Assembly: GCA_021732745.1 (NCBI GenBank) | Contig: JAKFUK010000004.1 | Span: 186,001-250,000, forward strand | Source: Nevskia sp. | GTDB taxonomy: Bacteria > Pseudomonadota > Gammaproteobacteria > Nevskiales > Nevskiaceae | Length of the DNA stretch: 64,000 bases | Reading direction: 5' to 3' | In this document: positions 1-7,883 of the stretch, piece after piece | How positions within the stretch are numbered: position 1 is the stretch's first letter | Layout of the letters: every line of letters starts with the position of its first letter | The notes under the pieces: generated by a model | Databases searched by the model: none | What the model saw: the letters and a program-made list of their open reading frames with translations, nothing else | Told to the model about the DNA's origin: nothing | Position numbers and translations under genes: made by a program

Positions 1-142
1 CGTCATTGACCGGGTTGGTCAGCGGCGCTGCAGCGTAGCGACCGTTGCCGATCACCAGCGCGATGCGGGTTTCTGCACTTGCCGGCGTTGACTCGAAAAG
101 GACGGCCAGCAGGAGCAAAACGGCAAACAGTTTGTGGTTCAT
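1..142 (-). CDS. Caspase-like (peptidase C14) protein, N-terminal fragment cut by window edge
   Basis: Only about 47 residues are present. They begin with a Sec-type signal peptide (MNHKLFAVLLLLAVLFESTP, then ASA) followed by RIALVIGNGRYAAAPLTNPVND, which is the first strand and helix of a caspase p20/metacaspase-like domain; the same block opens the caspase-like protein at 5866. The catalytic His and Cys would lie beyond the left edge, so activity cannot be judged. The start codon lies 62 bp after the stop of the SUMF1-like gene at 205-1101 on the same strand, so the two are probably co-transcribed. Predicted to be exported. Confidence 0.8.
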   Translation of the reverse strand, partial: MNHKLFAVLLLLAVLFESTPASAETRIALVIGNGRYAAAPLTNPVND

Positions 143-204
143 GGCGTACGGACCGGCGTTGTTCTGCTGAGGCGGCGACAACTGTCTAGCTGACGAAATC
201 AAGG

Positions 205-1101
205 TTAGAAGAGTCCATCCGTTCTGGCGATACGGAAGCCGAGGAGCCCGTTCGCGGTCGACTCGCCGGCCGAATAGCGATTCGCCACGCGCAGCTCGCG
301 TGCATTGAAAAACCAGGAACCGCCGCGCACCACGCGCCGAGTGCAGTCGCCATCCCGCGTCCTCGCGCTTCCGTCACCTGGCGCTCCCGAGTAGTCGCCA
401 TGCCAGCAGTCCTCAGTCCATTCCCAGACATTGCCGTGCACATCGTGCAGGCCGAAGGCATTGGCTTTGAAGCTGCCGACCGGGCTGCTGTTCATCCACC
501 GATCCAGACCCTGCACGAGCCCACTGCAACAGGCTTCGTCACCGTAGTTCGCATACTCGTGGCTGGCCTGATCGCCCCACGTGTATTCGGTCGATGTGCC
601 TGCCCGCGCCGCGTACTCCCATTCAGCTTCGGTCAACAGCCGGTATTGCTTGCCGGTCTTGCTGCTGAGCCACGCCAGGTATTGCCGCGTATCGACCCAA
701 CTGACGTTGATGACGGGGCGCCGGCCACGCCCCCAGCCACGGTCATCGGGCCGGCTTTCGCAGCCACCCGCTTCGACGCAGGCGTCCCATTGATCGAACG
801 TCACTTCGTGTTTTCCCGCCAGGAAGGCTTCGACCTTGACCCTGTGTGCCGGCCTTTCGTCGCGATGACCGCTGCCGCTCAGATCGCCCATCCAGAAAGT
901 GCCAGCCGGGATCTTGACCATCTCCGGGCAGGCCGCGCAGTCCTGCACGGTGCGCGGCTGCCCGGTGAGCGGCGGCGAGATGTTGTGCGCGAACTGGGGA
1001 TCGAGGTTTTCGTCGATTGCCGGATCTGTGGCGGAGCCCTGCACCGACGCGGCCATCGTCAGCACGAGCGCCACCGTGACGAGGTGGAGCAAGCTTTTCA
1101 T
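205..1101 (-). CDS. Secreted SUMF1/FGE-like domain protein without catalytic cysteines
   Basis: About 298 residues with a Sec signal (MKSLLHLVTVALVLTMAASV). I chose this Met over one 33 bp upstream because it begins the signal peptide. The rest is a formylglycine-generating-enzyme-sulfatase (SUMF1/EgtB-like) fold: PEMVKIPAGTFWMGD, EVTFDQWDACV, INVSW, YRLLTEAEWEYAARAG, GLHDVHGNVWEWTEDC, RVVRGGSW and LGFRIARTD. The GGSW block where true FGE carries its two active cysteines reads GGSWFFNARELRVANRYS, with none. Sulfatase activation is therefore unlikely; a structural or ligand-binding role is more plausible. It is closely similar to the C-terminal half of the fused protein at 5866-7671. It precedes a caspase-like gene in the same direction, and a CATCCCGAT site lies 56 bp upstream. 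Confidence 0.85.
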   Translation of the reverse strand: MKSLLHLVTVALVLTMAASVQGSATDPAIDENLDPQFAHNISPPLTGQPRTVQDCAACPEMVKIPAGTFWMGDLSGSGHRDERPAHRVKVEAFLAGKHEVTFDQWDACVEAGGCESRPDDRGWGRGRRPVINVSWVDTRQYLAWLSSKTGKQYRLLTEAEWEYAARAGTSTEYTWGDQASHEYANYGDEACCSGLVQGLDRWMNSSPVGSFKANAFGLHDVHGNVWEWTEDCWHGDYSGAPGDGSARTRDGDCTRRVVRGGSWFFNARELRVANRYSAGESTANGLLGFRIARTDGLF

Positions 1102-1157
1102 CGGGTGGTTGCCCTTCATCGGCATTGATGTCACAGCGGCGGGGTCGACACCGTGTC

Positions 1158-1166
1158 ATCGGGATG
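1158..1166 (-). promoter_or_regulatory. CATCCCGAT motif upstream of SUMF1-like gene
   Basis: On the minus strand this reads CATCCCGAT, preceded by AAAG, 56 bp before the start at 1101. A near copy (CATCCCGAG) lies about 20 bp further upstream. It is one of seven identical 9-mers placed before transcription units in 1-14.6 kb. It could be an operator or part of a promoter; which is not known. Confidence 0.6.
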
Positions 1167-1233
1167 CTTTGACTGGCTCGGGATGCGGCCGCCGCACCGT
1201 GAACGCAGCGGCCGAGGGAGCATGGCGCTTGAT

Positions 1234-1242
1234 CATCCCGAT
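1234..1242 (+). promoter_or_regulatory. CATCCCGAT motif upstream of serpin
   Basis: Perfect copy 89 bp before the serpin start at 1332. It sits in the same divergent intergenic region as the minus-strand copy at 1158-1166. GGGAGC lies 15 bp upstream of CCCGAT, a spacing also seen at the 4221 and 7845 copies. Confidence 0.6.
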
Positions 1243-1331
1243 ATTCAGAGCAACCTAGCAACGCGCCACAACCGCGCTGCATTTGCATATGCATCCGGCC
1301 GGTGGCCCCTGGAAGAAAGAGGATGAATTCG

Positions 1332-2741
1332 ATGAATTTTCGAGAAGGCCTGATTGCGACTGCGGTCGCATTGCTTGTGGCGGTATCGGCTTGCGTCAAC
1401 GCGCAAACCGCGCTTGCGCCGGCAGCGGCAGGGCCGGTTGAAGCGGTAATCGAACCCGTCAGCCCGGTTGACGCTTCCACACCTGCCGCCAATCCCCCGG
1501 CTACGTCCACACACGAACCCGCCGTCCCGGTCGCCGAACCAAGCACGGCTCCGCCAGCGAAAGTTCCAGCGACTCCTGGTGAGAAGGCTGATTCCGCAGG
1601 GGTGGCCGCTGCGGCGGTGGCCCCCAAAGCACGCAAGCGGCGGGTTGCGGCACCTTCCGGCAGCGGATCGCTGGCAACCGTGGCGCAGGTGCTGGCAGCG
1701 CTGTCGAAGGACGGGAGCGGCAATGTCGTGCTGTCACCGTATGGCTTCGAACTGGCTGGCGACTTGCTGCTTGCTGGTGCTGCGGGCGCCACAAGGCAGG
1801 AATGGCTGCGTGCGCTTGGCTACCCGGCTGGTGCGACCGCAGAAGCAGTTGCTGCCCGCTCCAGCAAGCGTCGCGAAGCGTTGAAACAGGATGACAGCGC
1901 CACACTGTCGACGGCGGCTGCGGCCTGGTCTTCAATGCAAGCGCCGTTGCGAGCGGAATACATCGAGCGCATCCGCAGCGATTACGGAAGCCATGCGGCC
2001 ACGGTCGATTTCGGCGATCCCGCAACACTGGCAACGATCAACGGCTGGTTCAGCGAGCAGACCCGGGGCCGCGTGCCGACGCTGATCGATCGTCTATCGG
2101 CGGACACCCATGCAGTGCTCGGCTCGGCCTTGTTCTTCAAGGGCAAATGGCAGTTTCCATTCGATCCGTCCGCCACGCGGGACGATGCCTTTCAGAGTGC
2201 GGACGGCGAGGTTCAGGTGCCGACCATGCGCCATCGCTTCGAGGCGATGTCCTACTGCGAGCGGAATGGCATGCAGGCTGCCCGCCTGCCATTCGTCGGC
2301 GGACATTACGAGATGACGATCGTGCTGCCGGCAGCCGGCAAGGAACTGCTGCCGCAGTCACTGTCCGAATGGCTGAAGCCGGATTGCTATGCGCCGCAGG
2401 CCGTGGAGTTCTCGATGCCGAAGCTGTCACTGCAAGGCGATGCGAGCCTGATCGACGCGCTGCGGGCCGCCGGGCTTTCCACGGCACTTGGTCCGAAACC
2501 TGACTACAAGGCGATGTCGGACACCGAGTTTGTGCCGGACCGCATCCTGCAGAAAACCGTGCTGAAAATCGACGAATCCGGTGCTGAAGCAGCGGCCGCC
2601 ACGGCCATCACCGGTACGCGCAGTCTTGCCATTGCGCCACCGGCAATCACGATGGCGGTGAACCGGCCCTATCACGTGATCCTTCAGCATCTCCCAAGCA
2701 GCACGGTGCTGGTGCTGGCCTTGGTACGGAAGCCGCAATAA
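1332..2741 (+). CDS. Serpin-family protease inhibitor, predicted lipoprotein
   Basis: Positions below count from the upstream Met at 1302. I prefer the Met at 1332 because AGAGG lies a suitable distance before it. The N-terminus has a lipoprotein signal (LLVAVSAC, Cys31), then an Ala/Pro/Thr-rich linker to about residue 120, then a serpin core: NVVLSPYGFELAGDLLLAGA, SALFFKGKWQFPFD, EMTIVLPAAG and a C-terminal MAVNRPYHVILQHL block. The hinge ESGAEAAAATA (425-435) has the small residues needed for loop insertion, so it should be inhibitory. Standard P17-P1 counting puts P1 at Ser441; a hinge one residue shorter gives Arg440-Ser441. An Arg P1 would suit trypsin-like or metacaspase-like targets, which fits the caspase-like genes around it. 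Predicted to be anchored in the envelope. Confidence 0.88.
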   Translation: MNFREGLIATAVALLVAVSACVNAQTALAPAAAGPVEAVIEPVSPVDASTPAANPPATSTHEPAVPVAEPSTAPPAKVPATPGEKADSAGVAAAAVAPKARKRRVAAPSGSGSLATVAQVLAALSKDGSGNVVLSPYGFELAGDLLLAGAAGATRQEWLRALGYPAGATAEAVAARSSKRREALKQDDSATLSTAAAAWSSMQAPLRAEYIERIRSDYGSHAATVDFGDPATLATINGWFSEQTRGRVPTLIDRLSADTHAVLGSALFFKGKWQFPFDPSATRDDAFQSADGEVQVPTMRHRFEAMSYCERNGMQAARLPFVGGHYEMTIVLPAAGKELLPQSLSEWLKPDCYAPQAVEFSMPKLSLQGDASLIDALRAAGLSTALGPKPDYKAMSDTEFVPDRILQKTVLKIDESGAEAAAATAITGTRSLAIAPPAITMAVNRPYHVILQHLPSSTVLVLALVRKPQ

Positions 2742-2777
2742 GGAAGCCGGCGGAGCAAGCGTCGCGCCGCTCGCAGA

Positions 2778-2793
2778 TGTGACGAAGTTCACA
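2778..2793. promoter_or_regulatory. Perfect CRP/Vfr-like site
   Basis: TGTGACGAAGTTCACA is an exact TGTGA-N6-TCACA palindrome, the core CRP/Vfr recognition pattern. It lies between the serpin stop and the gene at 2927, 133 bp before that start, so it may regulate 2927-4198. A chance match is possible but unlikely in a 185-bp gap. Confidence 0.5.
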
Positions 2794-2879
2794 GTTCGCG
2801 TCGCAGGCGTATGGGTAATTGACGTCACATTCACGACAAGTGCATCCGCAATCGACACAAACTGTCGGGACAATAAAGT

Positions 2880-2896
2880 CAGATTAGGGAAATCTG
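2880..2896. promoter_or_regulatory. Inverted repeat before 2927 gene
   Basis: CAGATT-AGGGA-AATCTG is a perfect 6-bp inverted repeat with a 5-bp loop, 30 bp before the start codon. A separate palindrome TGACGTCA lies at 2820-2827. The placement suits an operator overlapping the promoter or leader. No T-run follows, so it is not a terminator. Confidence 0.35.
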
Positions 2897-2926
2897 GCTA
2901 TTTGATTTTGCTTCGGGGGAAATGGT

Positions 2927-4198
2927 ATGCGCCGTCCTGCCTTGGTTTTTGGTGGCTTCATCGCTCACGCACTGAATGACCGCTATTTCGCGATATCACC
3001 CGGTGGTTCGGAGCTACTGATCGACGCTGCGACGGTGCTCGATCAGCTCCTTGAGATGCTGGGCAGGGACGAGGATGATTCCGTCTCGGTCAGCGGCCAT
3101 CACCGATACCAGAAGTATTTGTCGACGATGCTCTATTACTCCCAGTATTCGGACCGCATGTCGCCGATGGAAGCGGCAGACAAGTACTTCGAGGCCACGC
3201 TGGATCGCCCGATGTTCCTGTCAGCTACGGTGCTGAAGACTGCTGCACACCGAGTTTTCGAATTGCTCTGTCAGCGCGCGGGTGGCGACTGGGCGACAGC
3301 GGAGTTGGTTCGCCGTCCTGGCGATGTCTCGAAGGTCAGGCCACTTCGGGTTCCCCATGAATGGAACGAGGTGGTTCAACGGCTTGGCACCTGCGATCAC
3401 AGCGTCAGCCAAAGCAACGCTGCGACGACCAAGCGCGAGGAACATGGCCCGCTCGTGCTGATCTGTGGCGCTGCAGAAGTGCTGGTTCCGGAGGAAATGA
3501 GCTTGTGGCAAGCGATCTGCCTTGGACCGCGCCGGGTGCGATACCTTGCGCCCGGGTCGGAGTTCGAGGTGATCAAGAGCGCCATCGCCAATGCGATGCA
3601 ATCGTTGAATCGCAACATCCAGGAAATCCTGAGCCTTGGGCATGGCCTATGCCCATTTGACTGGCTGGACTTGCCGGTGAATCAGATCCGCGGCGTGGGC
3701 GCCTTCCTGAAGGCAGTCAAACAATTCGGCGGTCAAGACGTAACCCGTACCTGGGAGCAGGCATGGGCAATTTCGCCGGTGCCGGGCTTCCGGAACGACC
3801 TTGACGCCTTCCGAAGCAGCGACCTCGGGCAGGCGCTGAGGATGCAGCGGCAAAAAACGACGCGGAATGATTTTGACCGGGTTGGCGTCGATGACGAGGG
3901 ATTCGCGGGAGACAGCGCTGCCGATCTGTGTTCGGCGGCACAGCAGGGCGATGAATCGCCGAGAGAGGAAGACACCGACGATGGCGTGATGATCATGCTT
4001 GACGATTTTGAAAGCTGCCTGCGCGAGCGCCTCGCCGAGGGACGCATCAATCGCCTTGAGGCTGACCTGCTGCGGCAGGTCTACCAGGACGAATCGCTCG
4101 ACGACTTGTGCCGCGAGCCGAAATTCGCGCTGATTTTCGCGGGCAAGCCACGGACGGAAGTGGTTGCCGAACTAGCGCGACGCCTCGAGTCAGAGTAG
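2927..4198 (+). CDS. Hypothetical protein, 423 aa
   Basis: The start is supported by GGGGGAA six bases before ATG. I do not recognise the family. It has no signal peptide or membrane segment, so it is probably cytoplasmic. Residues 1-125 look like a compact alpha/beta domain starting FGGFIAHALNDRYFAISPGG. The region around 310-350 is acidic and low in complexity (GDESPREEDTDDG). The last 60 residues are helical (CLRERLAEGRINRLEADLLR) and could be a small DNA- or protein-binding module; that is speculative. It lacks the CATCCCGAT motif of its neighbours but has a CRP-like site upstream. It is the only apparently cytoplasmic protein in the first 10 kb of the cluster apart from DUF1810, so it could be a regulator. 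The stop is TAG. Confidence 0.75.
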   Translation: MRRPALVFGGFIAHALNDRYFAISPGGSELLIDAATVLDQLLEMLGRDEDDSVSVSGHHRYQKYLSTMLYYSQYSDRMSPMEAADKYFEATLDRPMFLSATVLKTAAHRVFELLCQRAGGDWATAELVRRPGDVSKVRPLRVPHEWNEVVQRLGTCDHSVSQSNAATTKREEHGPLVLICGAAEVLVPEEMSLWQAICLGPRRVRYLAPGSEFEVIKSAIANAMQSLNRNIQEILSLGHGLCPFDWLDLPVNQIRGVGAFLKAVKQFGGQDVTRTWEQAWAISPVPGFRNDLDAFRSSDLGQALRMQRQKTTRNDFDRVGVDDEGFAGDSAADLCSAAQQGDESPREEDTDDGVMIMLDDFESCLRERLAEGRINRLEADLLRQVYQDESLDDLCREPKFALIFAGKPRTEVVAELARRLESE

Positions 4199-4220
4199 TT
4201 CCGGGACGGTACTGCAGAAG

Positions 4221-4229
4221 CATCCCGAT
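4221..4229 (+). promoter_or_regulatory. CATCCCGAT motif upstream of metacaspase-like gene
   Basis: Perfect copy in GAAGCATCCCGATCATGAC, about 75 bp before the metacaspase-like start. GGGACG lies 15 bp upstream of CCCGAT. It starts the likely two-gene unit 4302-7671. Confidence 0.6.
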
Positions 4230-4301
4230 CATGACTCTAGGGGCGCTCATGGCATCGCGGCCCCACCCTGACCGACGATACGCAAGCCCACCTGCCGCCG
4301 T

Positions 4302-5816
4302 GTGCCGATGATGACTTCCGACTTCCTGCGTCTGGACCTGATCGTCGCTCTGGCGCTGTTCAGCTTTCTTCCCGTCGCGAACGCCGACCGCGCCCTGCTG
4401 GTGGGAATCAACGCCTACGCCACCGAGCACCCGGACCCGCCGCCGAGATGCAGCAAGCCCTGTCTGGTGGTCGGGCCGCTGCATGGCGCAGTGGCGGACG
4501 TCGACATCGCCCGCAGCCTGCTGATCGATACGCTGGGCTACCGCGCGGATGACATTCGCGTCATCACTGATCGCGATGCCACCGCCGACCGCATCCTCAC
4601 CGAAATCGACCAGTGGCTGGTCAACGGCACGAAGCCGGGCGAGCGCGCGTACTTCCACTATTCCGGGCACGGGGTGCAGGCACCGGATGACGGCGGTGAC
4701 GAAGCGGACGGGTTCGACGAAGCCATCGTACCGGTCGATTTCAGGTTCTTGAAGGGCGGAAAGGTCGAGAATCTGATTCGCGACGATCAACTCCAGCGGG
4801 CTTTTTCCGGCTTGAAGGGTCGCCGCTTCACCGCAGTCTTCGACTCCTGTCATTCCGGCACAGTGACGCGAGCAGCAGGGCTGGATGACGGCGCGGTGCA
4901 AGGCCGCACGCCGACTGCGCTTCAGCAATGGCTGGTGTCGCAAACACCGGCAACCCGTAGTCCGGCTGCCACGCTCGGCACGCGCGCCGGAGAATCTGCG
5001 GTTCTGGACAGCGAGCCGGGGTGGACGATCTGGTCCGCCGCATCGGCGAATCAGGTCGCCTGGGATATGCAGGCTCCGCTGGGCGGCGTCTTCACGCGGC
5101 TGCTGGCCGAGGAGATTCGAAACGGCGTAGAGAGCGCCAGCACCACGCACGCGGCGGTGCTGGACCGCGTGCAGGCGGCATCGAAGCGGTTCTGCACGAC
5201 ACTCGACAAGTGCCACGGGCTCGTACCGACCCTGGAAACACCTCGCAACTGGCTGGCTGCGCCGCTGGCGACTTCGCTGCTCGCGCAGCCCGGCGCGCTA
5301 TCCGCATCCACGGTGCTGGAAACAGCCACGGCCGTGCTGCCGGCTGGAGCATCCAATGGCGACGGGCAACACGTGAAAGTGACGGTCCACCCCGGCACCT
5401 CGGTGCCGCTTGGAACGAAGCTGCAGTACGACATCGTGTCGGACGTTGCGGGACAATTGATGATTTTCGACGCCGAGCCGTCAGGCGTCCTGCGGCAGAT
5501 CTTTCCGAATCGGCGCAAGCCCAGCGCCCGCGTCACTGCCGGAAATCCGTTCACGTTGCCAGCGCAGAATCACGGGTTCGATCTCGTTGCGCAGGAACCT
5601 ATCGGCCGCGGTCGGTTGATCGTGGTGGTGTCGGACGGCAGCGTCGATTTTTCCGATCTCGCCGTGGCCAGTCGTGGTCTCAAGGAGGTGACCGAGCCAC
5701 AGGATTTCCTTGCCGAAATTGCCGCACGCCTGCGCAAGGCGCGGCCGGATGGGACGGGTGGCGTGAAGCTGGCTGCCTGGGCTATCGGTGCGGTGGACTA
5801 CGAGGTGACGCGATGA
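4302..5816 (+). CDS. Exported type I metacaspase-like protease with DUF4384 domain
   Basis: 504 residues from a GTG; ATG codons at 4308 and 4311 are alternative starts and no strong ribosome site decides. A signal peptide (LIVALALFSFLPVANA) is followed by a caspase p20 fold: RALLVGINAY, catalytic YSGHG (His123) and DSCHSG (Cys183). Between them DGGDEADGFDEAIVPVD (about 130-145) is the acidic signature of type I metacaspases, which cleave after Arg/Lys and often need calcium. Residues about 350-500 match DUF4384 (LQYDIVSDVAGQLMIFD, IFPN), common in bacterial caspase-like proteins. Both catalytic residues are intact, so proteolysis in the periplasm is plausible. It lies 49 bp before another caspase-like gene. 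Confidence 0.9.
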   Translation: MPMMTSDFLRLDLIVALALFSFLPVANADRALLVGINAYATEHPDPPPRCSKPCLVVGPLHGAVADVDIARSLLIDTLGYRADDIRVITDRDATADRILTEIDQWLVNGTKPGERAYFHYSGHGVQAPDDGGDEADGFDEAIVPVDFRFLKGGKVENLIRDDQLQRAFSGLKGRRFTAVFDSCHSGTVTRAAGLDDGAVQGRTPTALQQWLVSQTPATRSPAATLGTRAGESAVLDSEPGWTIWSAASANQVAWDMQAPLGGVFTRLLAEEIRNGVESASTTHAAVLDRVQAASKRFCTTLDKCHGLVPTLETPRNWLAAPLATSLLAQPGALSASTVLETATAVLPAGASNGDGQHVKVTVHPGTSVPLGTKLQYDIVSDVAGQLMIFDAEPSGVLRQIFPNRRKPSARVTAGNPFTLPAQNHGFDLVAQEPIGRGRLIVVVSDGSVDFSDLAVASRGLKEVTEPQDFLAEIAARLRKARPDGTGGVKLAAWAIGAVDYEVTR

Positions 5817-5865
5817 GCTTTTCGTCACGCGGTCGGACGCATGCCATCGGCGCTCGAACCCGCCA

Positions 5866-7671
5866 ATGACTACTCGCGGTTCGAGCGAAAGCACCTACAT
5901 GCGCACTGTCGCGATCACACTGGCGCTGCTCGGTTTGGTTGGGCTTGCTGTCTGGTGGGTCACGCTCGAACAGCCTGACAGCGCGGATCCGGATAGCGGC
6001 CGTGACCAGCACACCGCAGCGTCTGGGAGTGTTGCCAGCGCGTCTGTGTTGGGGAAAAAGCGCGTCGCATTGGTGATTGGCAACGATCGGTACATCAACT
6101 CTCCGAAGCTGACCAACGCCGTGAACGATGCGCGTGGGATTGCCGAGGCGCTGCGTGACGATCTGGGCTTTACGCTGATCGGCGATAGCGCGCAGGTCGA
6201 CCTCAGCCGCGCCCAGGCGCTTGATCGCCTCGAACAGTTCCGGCACGCGTCAGCAACCGCCGATATCGCGCTGTTCTACTTTGCCGGCCACGGCATGGTT
6301 CAAGCGGGTGAGAACTGGTTACTGCCGAGCGACGACCGCTCGATCGCTTTCCGGGAGGACCTGCCCGTGCATGCGCTATCGCAGGCGACGGTGTTGGAGC
6401 GGATGAAGGGTAACGTCAATGTGATGGTGCTTGATGCCTGCCGCAACAATCCATTGCCCTCCCGCGAGGGCGGACGCGGCGATGCCACTCGCGGCTTGCA
6501 ACCGATAGGTGGACCGCGCGGCACACTGGTGGCGTATTCCGCAGGGGTTGGCGAAGTGGCGTCGGACGGTACCAGCTTCACTCGGGAACTGCTGAAGCGG
6601 ATCCGCACACCGGGACTTCGGCTGGACGATCTGTTCCGCACCGTCGGAGACGCGGTGTATGACGCATCTGACCGACGCCAGAACCCGGCGATACTGGATC
6701 AGCTTCGCGATGGAGCGGTGTACCTGCTCCCCGCGATTCCCGTTTCGCTCTCGCCCGATGCCGAGCGTCTGGCATTCGAGGCTGCGCAGTCGTCGAACAC
6801 GGAGGCAAGTTGGGCGGCCTACCTGAAGCACTATCCCGCCGGGGCACATGCCGGGGTGGCGGCAGTGCAGTTGGCTGCCTTGAGCCCCCCAAGACCTGAT
6901 CCGGGCCCAGCGCCTGCACCGTCGAATGAGTGGTTGTCGCGCGACTGCCCGGATTGCCCGGAGATGGTGCGAATCCCAGGCGGCAAATTTCGGATGGGCG
7001 ACCTGAACGGCACGGGACCTTGGTGGGAAAAGCCGATCCACGAAGTGAGCGTTCGCACGTTCTCGGGGGGCAAGTACGAAGTGACATTTGCGGCGTGGGA
7101 TGCTTGTGTATCAGCTGGCGGCTGCAGCAAGAGGCCGAGCGATGAGGGCTGGGGGCGTGGTAACCGCCCGGCAATCAATGTTAGCTGGGACGATGCGCAG
7201 CAATACGTGAAGTGGCTGAGCGACAAGACGGGAAGAATTTATCGCCTGTTGTCCCGAAGTGAATTTGAGTACGTAGCGAGAGCCGGAACGACCACCGAGT
7301 TCCCTTGGGGAAACACGGCCAGCCATGACGCAGCTAACTACGGCAAGGATAAATGTTGTGACGGACTCGCTGACGGCCTAGATAAATGGGTGAATACAAG
7401 CCCGGTTGGGAGCTTTTCTGCAAACCAATGGGGACTTCACGATGTACAAGGGAACGTCTCTGAGTGGACGCAAGACTGCGCGCACGATGGCTATATCGAC
7501 GCTCCGACCGACGGATCGGCAAGAACGCGCGGGGGTAATTGCAATCTTCGGACTGAGAGCGGTGGTTCTTGGTTAAGCGAACCGAAGAGCCTACGTTCGG
7601 CGACTCATTACTCCTACACTGCCTCAGCTGCGACCAACTCTCTTGGCTTTCGGCTTGCTAGGACCGATTGA
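5866..7671 (+). CDS. Membrane-anchored caspase-like/SUMF1-like fusion protein
   Basis: 601 residues. Met12 (5899) is an alternative start. One N-terminal membrane segment (VAITLALLGLVGLAVWWV) anchors a periplasmic caspase-like domain (RVALVIGNDRYINSPKLTNA, His142 in YFAGHG, Cys192 in LDACRNNP) of the group that often carries FGE-sulfatase modules. A linker of about 100 residues leads to a SUMF1-like domain from about 365 to the end (PEMVRIPGGKFRMGD, GLHDVQGNVSEWTQDC, SGGSW). That domain lacks the two catalytic cysteines of FGE, so it is probably a recognition module. It is strongly similar to the separate SUMF1-like gene at 205-1101. Base composition drops in the last 500 bp (TTA, CTA, AGA and AAT codons), suggesting recombination of that domain. 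Confidence 0.9.
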   Translation: MTTRGSSESTYMRTVAITLALLGLVGLAVWWVTLEQPDSADPDSGRDQHTAASGSVASASVLGKKRVALVIGNDRYINSPKLTNAVNDARGIAEALRDDLGFTLIGDSAQVDLSRAQALDRLEQFRHASATADIALFYFAGHGMVQAGENWLLPSDDRSIAFREDLPVHALSQATVLERMKGNVNVMVLDACRNNPLPSREGGRGDATRGLQPIGGPRGTLVAYSAGVGEVASDGTSFTRELLKRIRTPGLRLDDLFRTVGDAVYDASDRRQNPAILDQLRDGAVYLLPAIPVSLSPDAERLAFEAAQSSNTEASWAAYLKHYPAGAHAGVAAVQLAALSPPRPDPGPAPAPSNEWLSRDCPDCPEMVRIPGGKFRMGDLNGTGPWWEKPIHEVSVRTFSGGKYEVTFAAWDACVSAGGCSKRPSDEGWGRGNRPAINVSWDDAQQYVKWLSDKTGRIYRLLSRSEFEYVARAGTTTEFPWGNTASHDAANYGKDKCCDGLADGLDKWVNTSPVGSFSANQWGLHDVQGNVSEWTQDCAHDGYIDAPTDGSARTRGGNCNLRTESGGSWLSEPKSLRSATHYSYTASAATNSLGFRLARTD

Positions 7672-7844
7672 GCTCTTCGCTCCAACCCTTTTGTCACTTC
7701 TGCAGTACTGGCGAGAATCTCTGGCGCGTGTCGTTGATGCAGCGGCTGCAGTGGATTGGAGGTATAGAGGTCAAAGCCACCTGATGCCTTTTTCGGGTCA
7801 GCACTAGCGCCGGACGCAGCTTCGTAGGGCACCGCTTCAATAAG

Positions 7845-7853
7845 CATCCCGAT
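7845..7853 (+). promoter_or_regulatory. CATCCCGAT motif upstream of OmpA-domain gene
   Basis: Perfect copy in TAAGCATCCCGATTACC, 30 bp before ATG at 7884, the closest of the seven. GGGCAC lies 15 bp upstream of CCCGAT. The remainder of 7672-7883 shows no convincing gene. Confidence 0.6.
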
Positions 7854-7883
7854 TACCAGAAGCATGACCCATGAGGACTGCCG

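Noticed and set aside
205-7671. SUMF1-like domains as true formylglycine-generating enzymes
   Set aside because: The two active-site cysteines are missing in both domains and no sulfatase gene is nearby.
7614-7865. 83-codon minus-strand frame after the caspase/SUMF1 gene
   Set aside because: No ribosome site or family; overlaps the end of a certain gene and the CATCCCGAT site.
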